From the NCBI RefSeq assembly GCF_003711845.1, contig NZ_RHLQ01000002.1:79117-143116 (forward strand): a stretch of DNA of 64,000 nt, given 5' to 3'. Source of the stretch: Lysinibacillus halotolerans. GTDB taxonomy: Bacteria; Bacillota; Bacilli; Bacillales_A; Planococcaceae. The notes beneath the pieces are model-generated. The model did not search any database and was not told where the DNA came from. It saw only the letters and a list, made by a program, of their open reading frames with translations. Below, in pieces: positions 63,938 to 64,000 of the stretch. The translations under genes and the position numbers were made by a program. How positions within the stretch are numbered: the first letter of the stretch is position 1; the number at the start of each line of letters is the position of its first letter.

Positions 63938-64000
63938 ATGGAGATGGAATTAAAAACTCCTCTCGATATAATGAAAATGGCCGTCAAACCAAATTCAAAT
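63938..64000 (+). CDS. Possible gene start, cut by the window's right edge
   Basis: From ATG 63938 (or the in-frame ATG 63944, which has AATGGAG just upstream) the frame is open to the window's end, giving 21 codons: MEMELKTPLDIMKMAVKPNSN. Too short to recognise or to be sure it is a gene. Confidence 0.3.
   Translation, partial: MEMELKTPLDIMKMAVKPNSN

Overview
This window looks like the chromosome of a low-GC, endospore-forming member of the Bacillales. Evidence seen directly: AT-rich DNA, strong AGGAGG-type ribosome binding sites, many TTG/GTG starts, T-box, TPP and c-di-AMP (ydaO-type) leaders, and sporulation-associated genes (Tlp, two YjcZ-type mini-proteins, a CotD-like coat protein). 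The gene set (DUF1659-DUF2922-YvrJ trio, type-3 ProRS, CcdA-YneI-CcdC) fits Lysinibacillus/Ureibacillus/Rummeliibacillus-type bacteria; the genus is inference. I see no rRNA, tRNA, CRISPR array, insertion sequence, prophage or replication origin.

Layout. 1-7.8 kb: an EcsC-family protein cut by the window edge, a lone PD-(D/E)XK nuclease-like protein, an RNase H-like protein, a succinate/acetate CoA-transferase, a GNAT enzyme, a TetM-like ribosomal-protection GTPase, Tlp and a short YitT-type membrane protein. 7.9-10.3 kb: a c-di-AMP riboswitch with terminator controlling a KtrB-KtrA potassium uptake operon. 10.4-13.4 kb: a redox group (MarR regulator with tandem palindromic operators, nitroreductase, thioredoxin-reductase-like flavoprotein) and a GNAT enzyme. 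13.4-15.9 kb: TPP riboswitch plus overlapping thiM-thiD-thiE. 16-19.7 kb: metallo-beta-lactamase-fold protein, a coiled-coil protein, and a proline T-box controlling proS. 20-27 kb: serC, YjcZ mini-genes, a DUF2339 membrane protein, an SDR lacking the usual catalytic residues, a TelA-type protein and a CotD-like coat protein. 27.5-33.4 kb: a YhaQP-like ABC-2 exporter and a heterodimeric BmrCD-like multidrug exporter. 33.6-38.5 kb: RarD, the cytochrome c maturation group ccdA-yneI-ccdC, YneK, the small-gene trio and a Sco-type copper chaperone. 38.6-42.6 kb: CBS-domain protein, MetI, MscL, a membrane-anchored lytic transglycosylase-like protein, a GlsB-type stress protein and an uncatalogued 35-residue hydrophobic peptide gene with its own promoter and terminator.

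43-53.3 kb: a complete branched-chain amino acid block, ilvD then ilvB-ilvN-ilvC-leuA-leuB-leuC-leuD. An isoleucine-type T-box lies between ilvD and ilvB, and a CodY-like dyad plus hairpins lie in front of ilvD. 53.3-60.9 kb: a divergent MFS exporter / XRE-TPR regulator pair sharing a 72-bp dyad, the radical SAM protein YfkAB, a 639-residue right-handed beta-helix protein, a DUF2785 protein and an orphan membrane-anchored protein. 61-64 kb: aconitase behind a CcpC-like dyad, then a possible truncated gene.

Most of the window is ordinary core metabolism under RNA-leader control. The items I judge least explained are the 35-residue peptide gene (42.45 kb), the beta-helix protein (57.3-59.3 kb), the lone PD-(D/E)XK protein (1 kb), the active-site-degenerate SDR (24.4 kb) and the operator-like dyads at 10.5, 27.5 and 54.7 kb. 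I did not find a convincing new multi-gene system. Many start codons given here were moved inward from the longest possible reading frame on the basis of ribosome binding sites.
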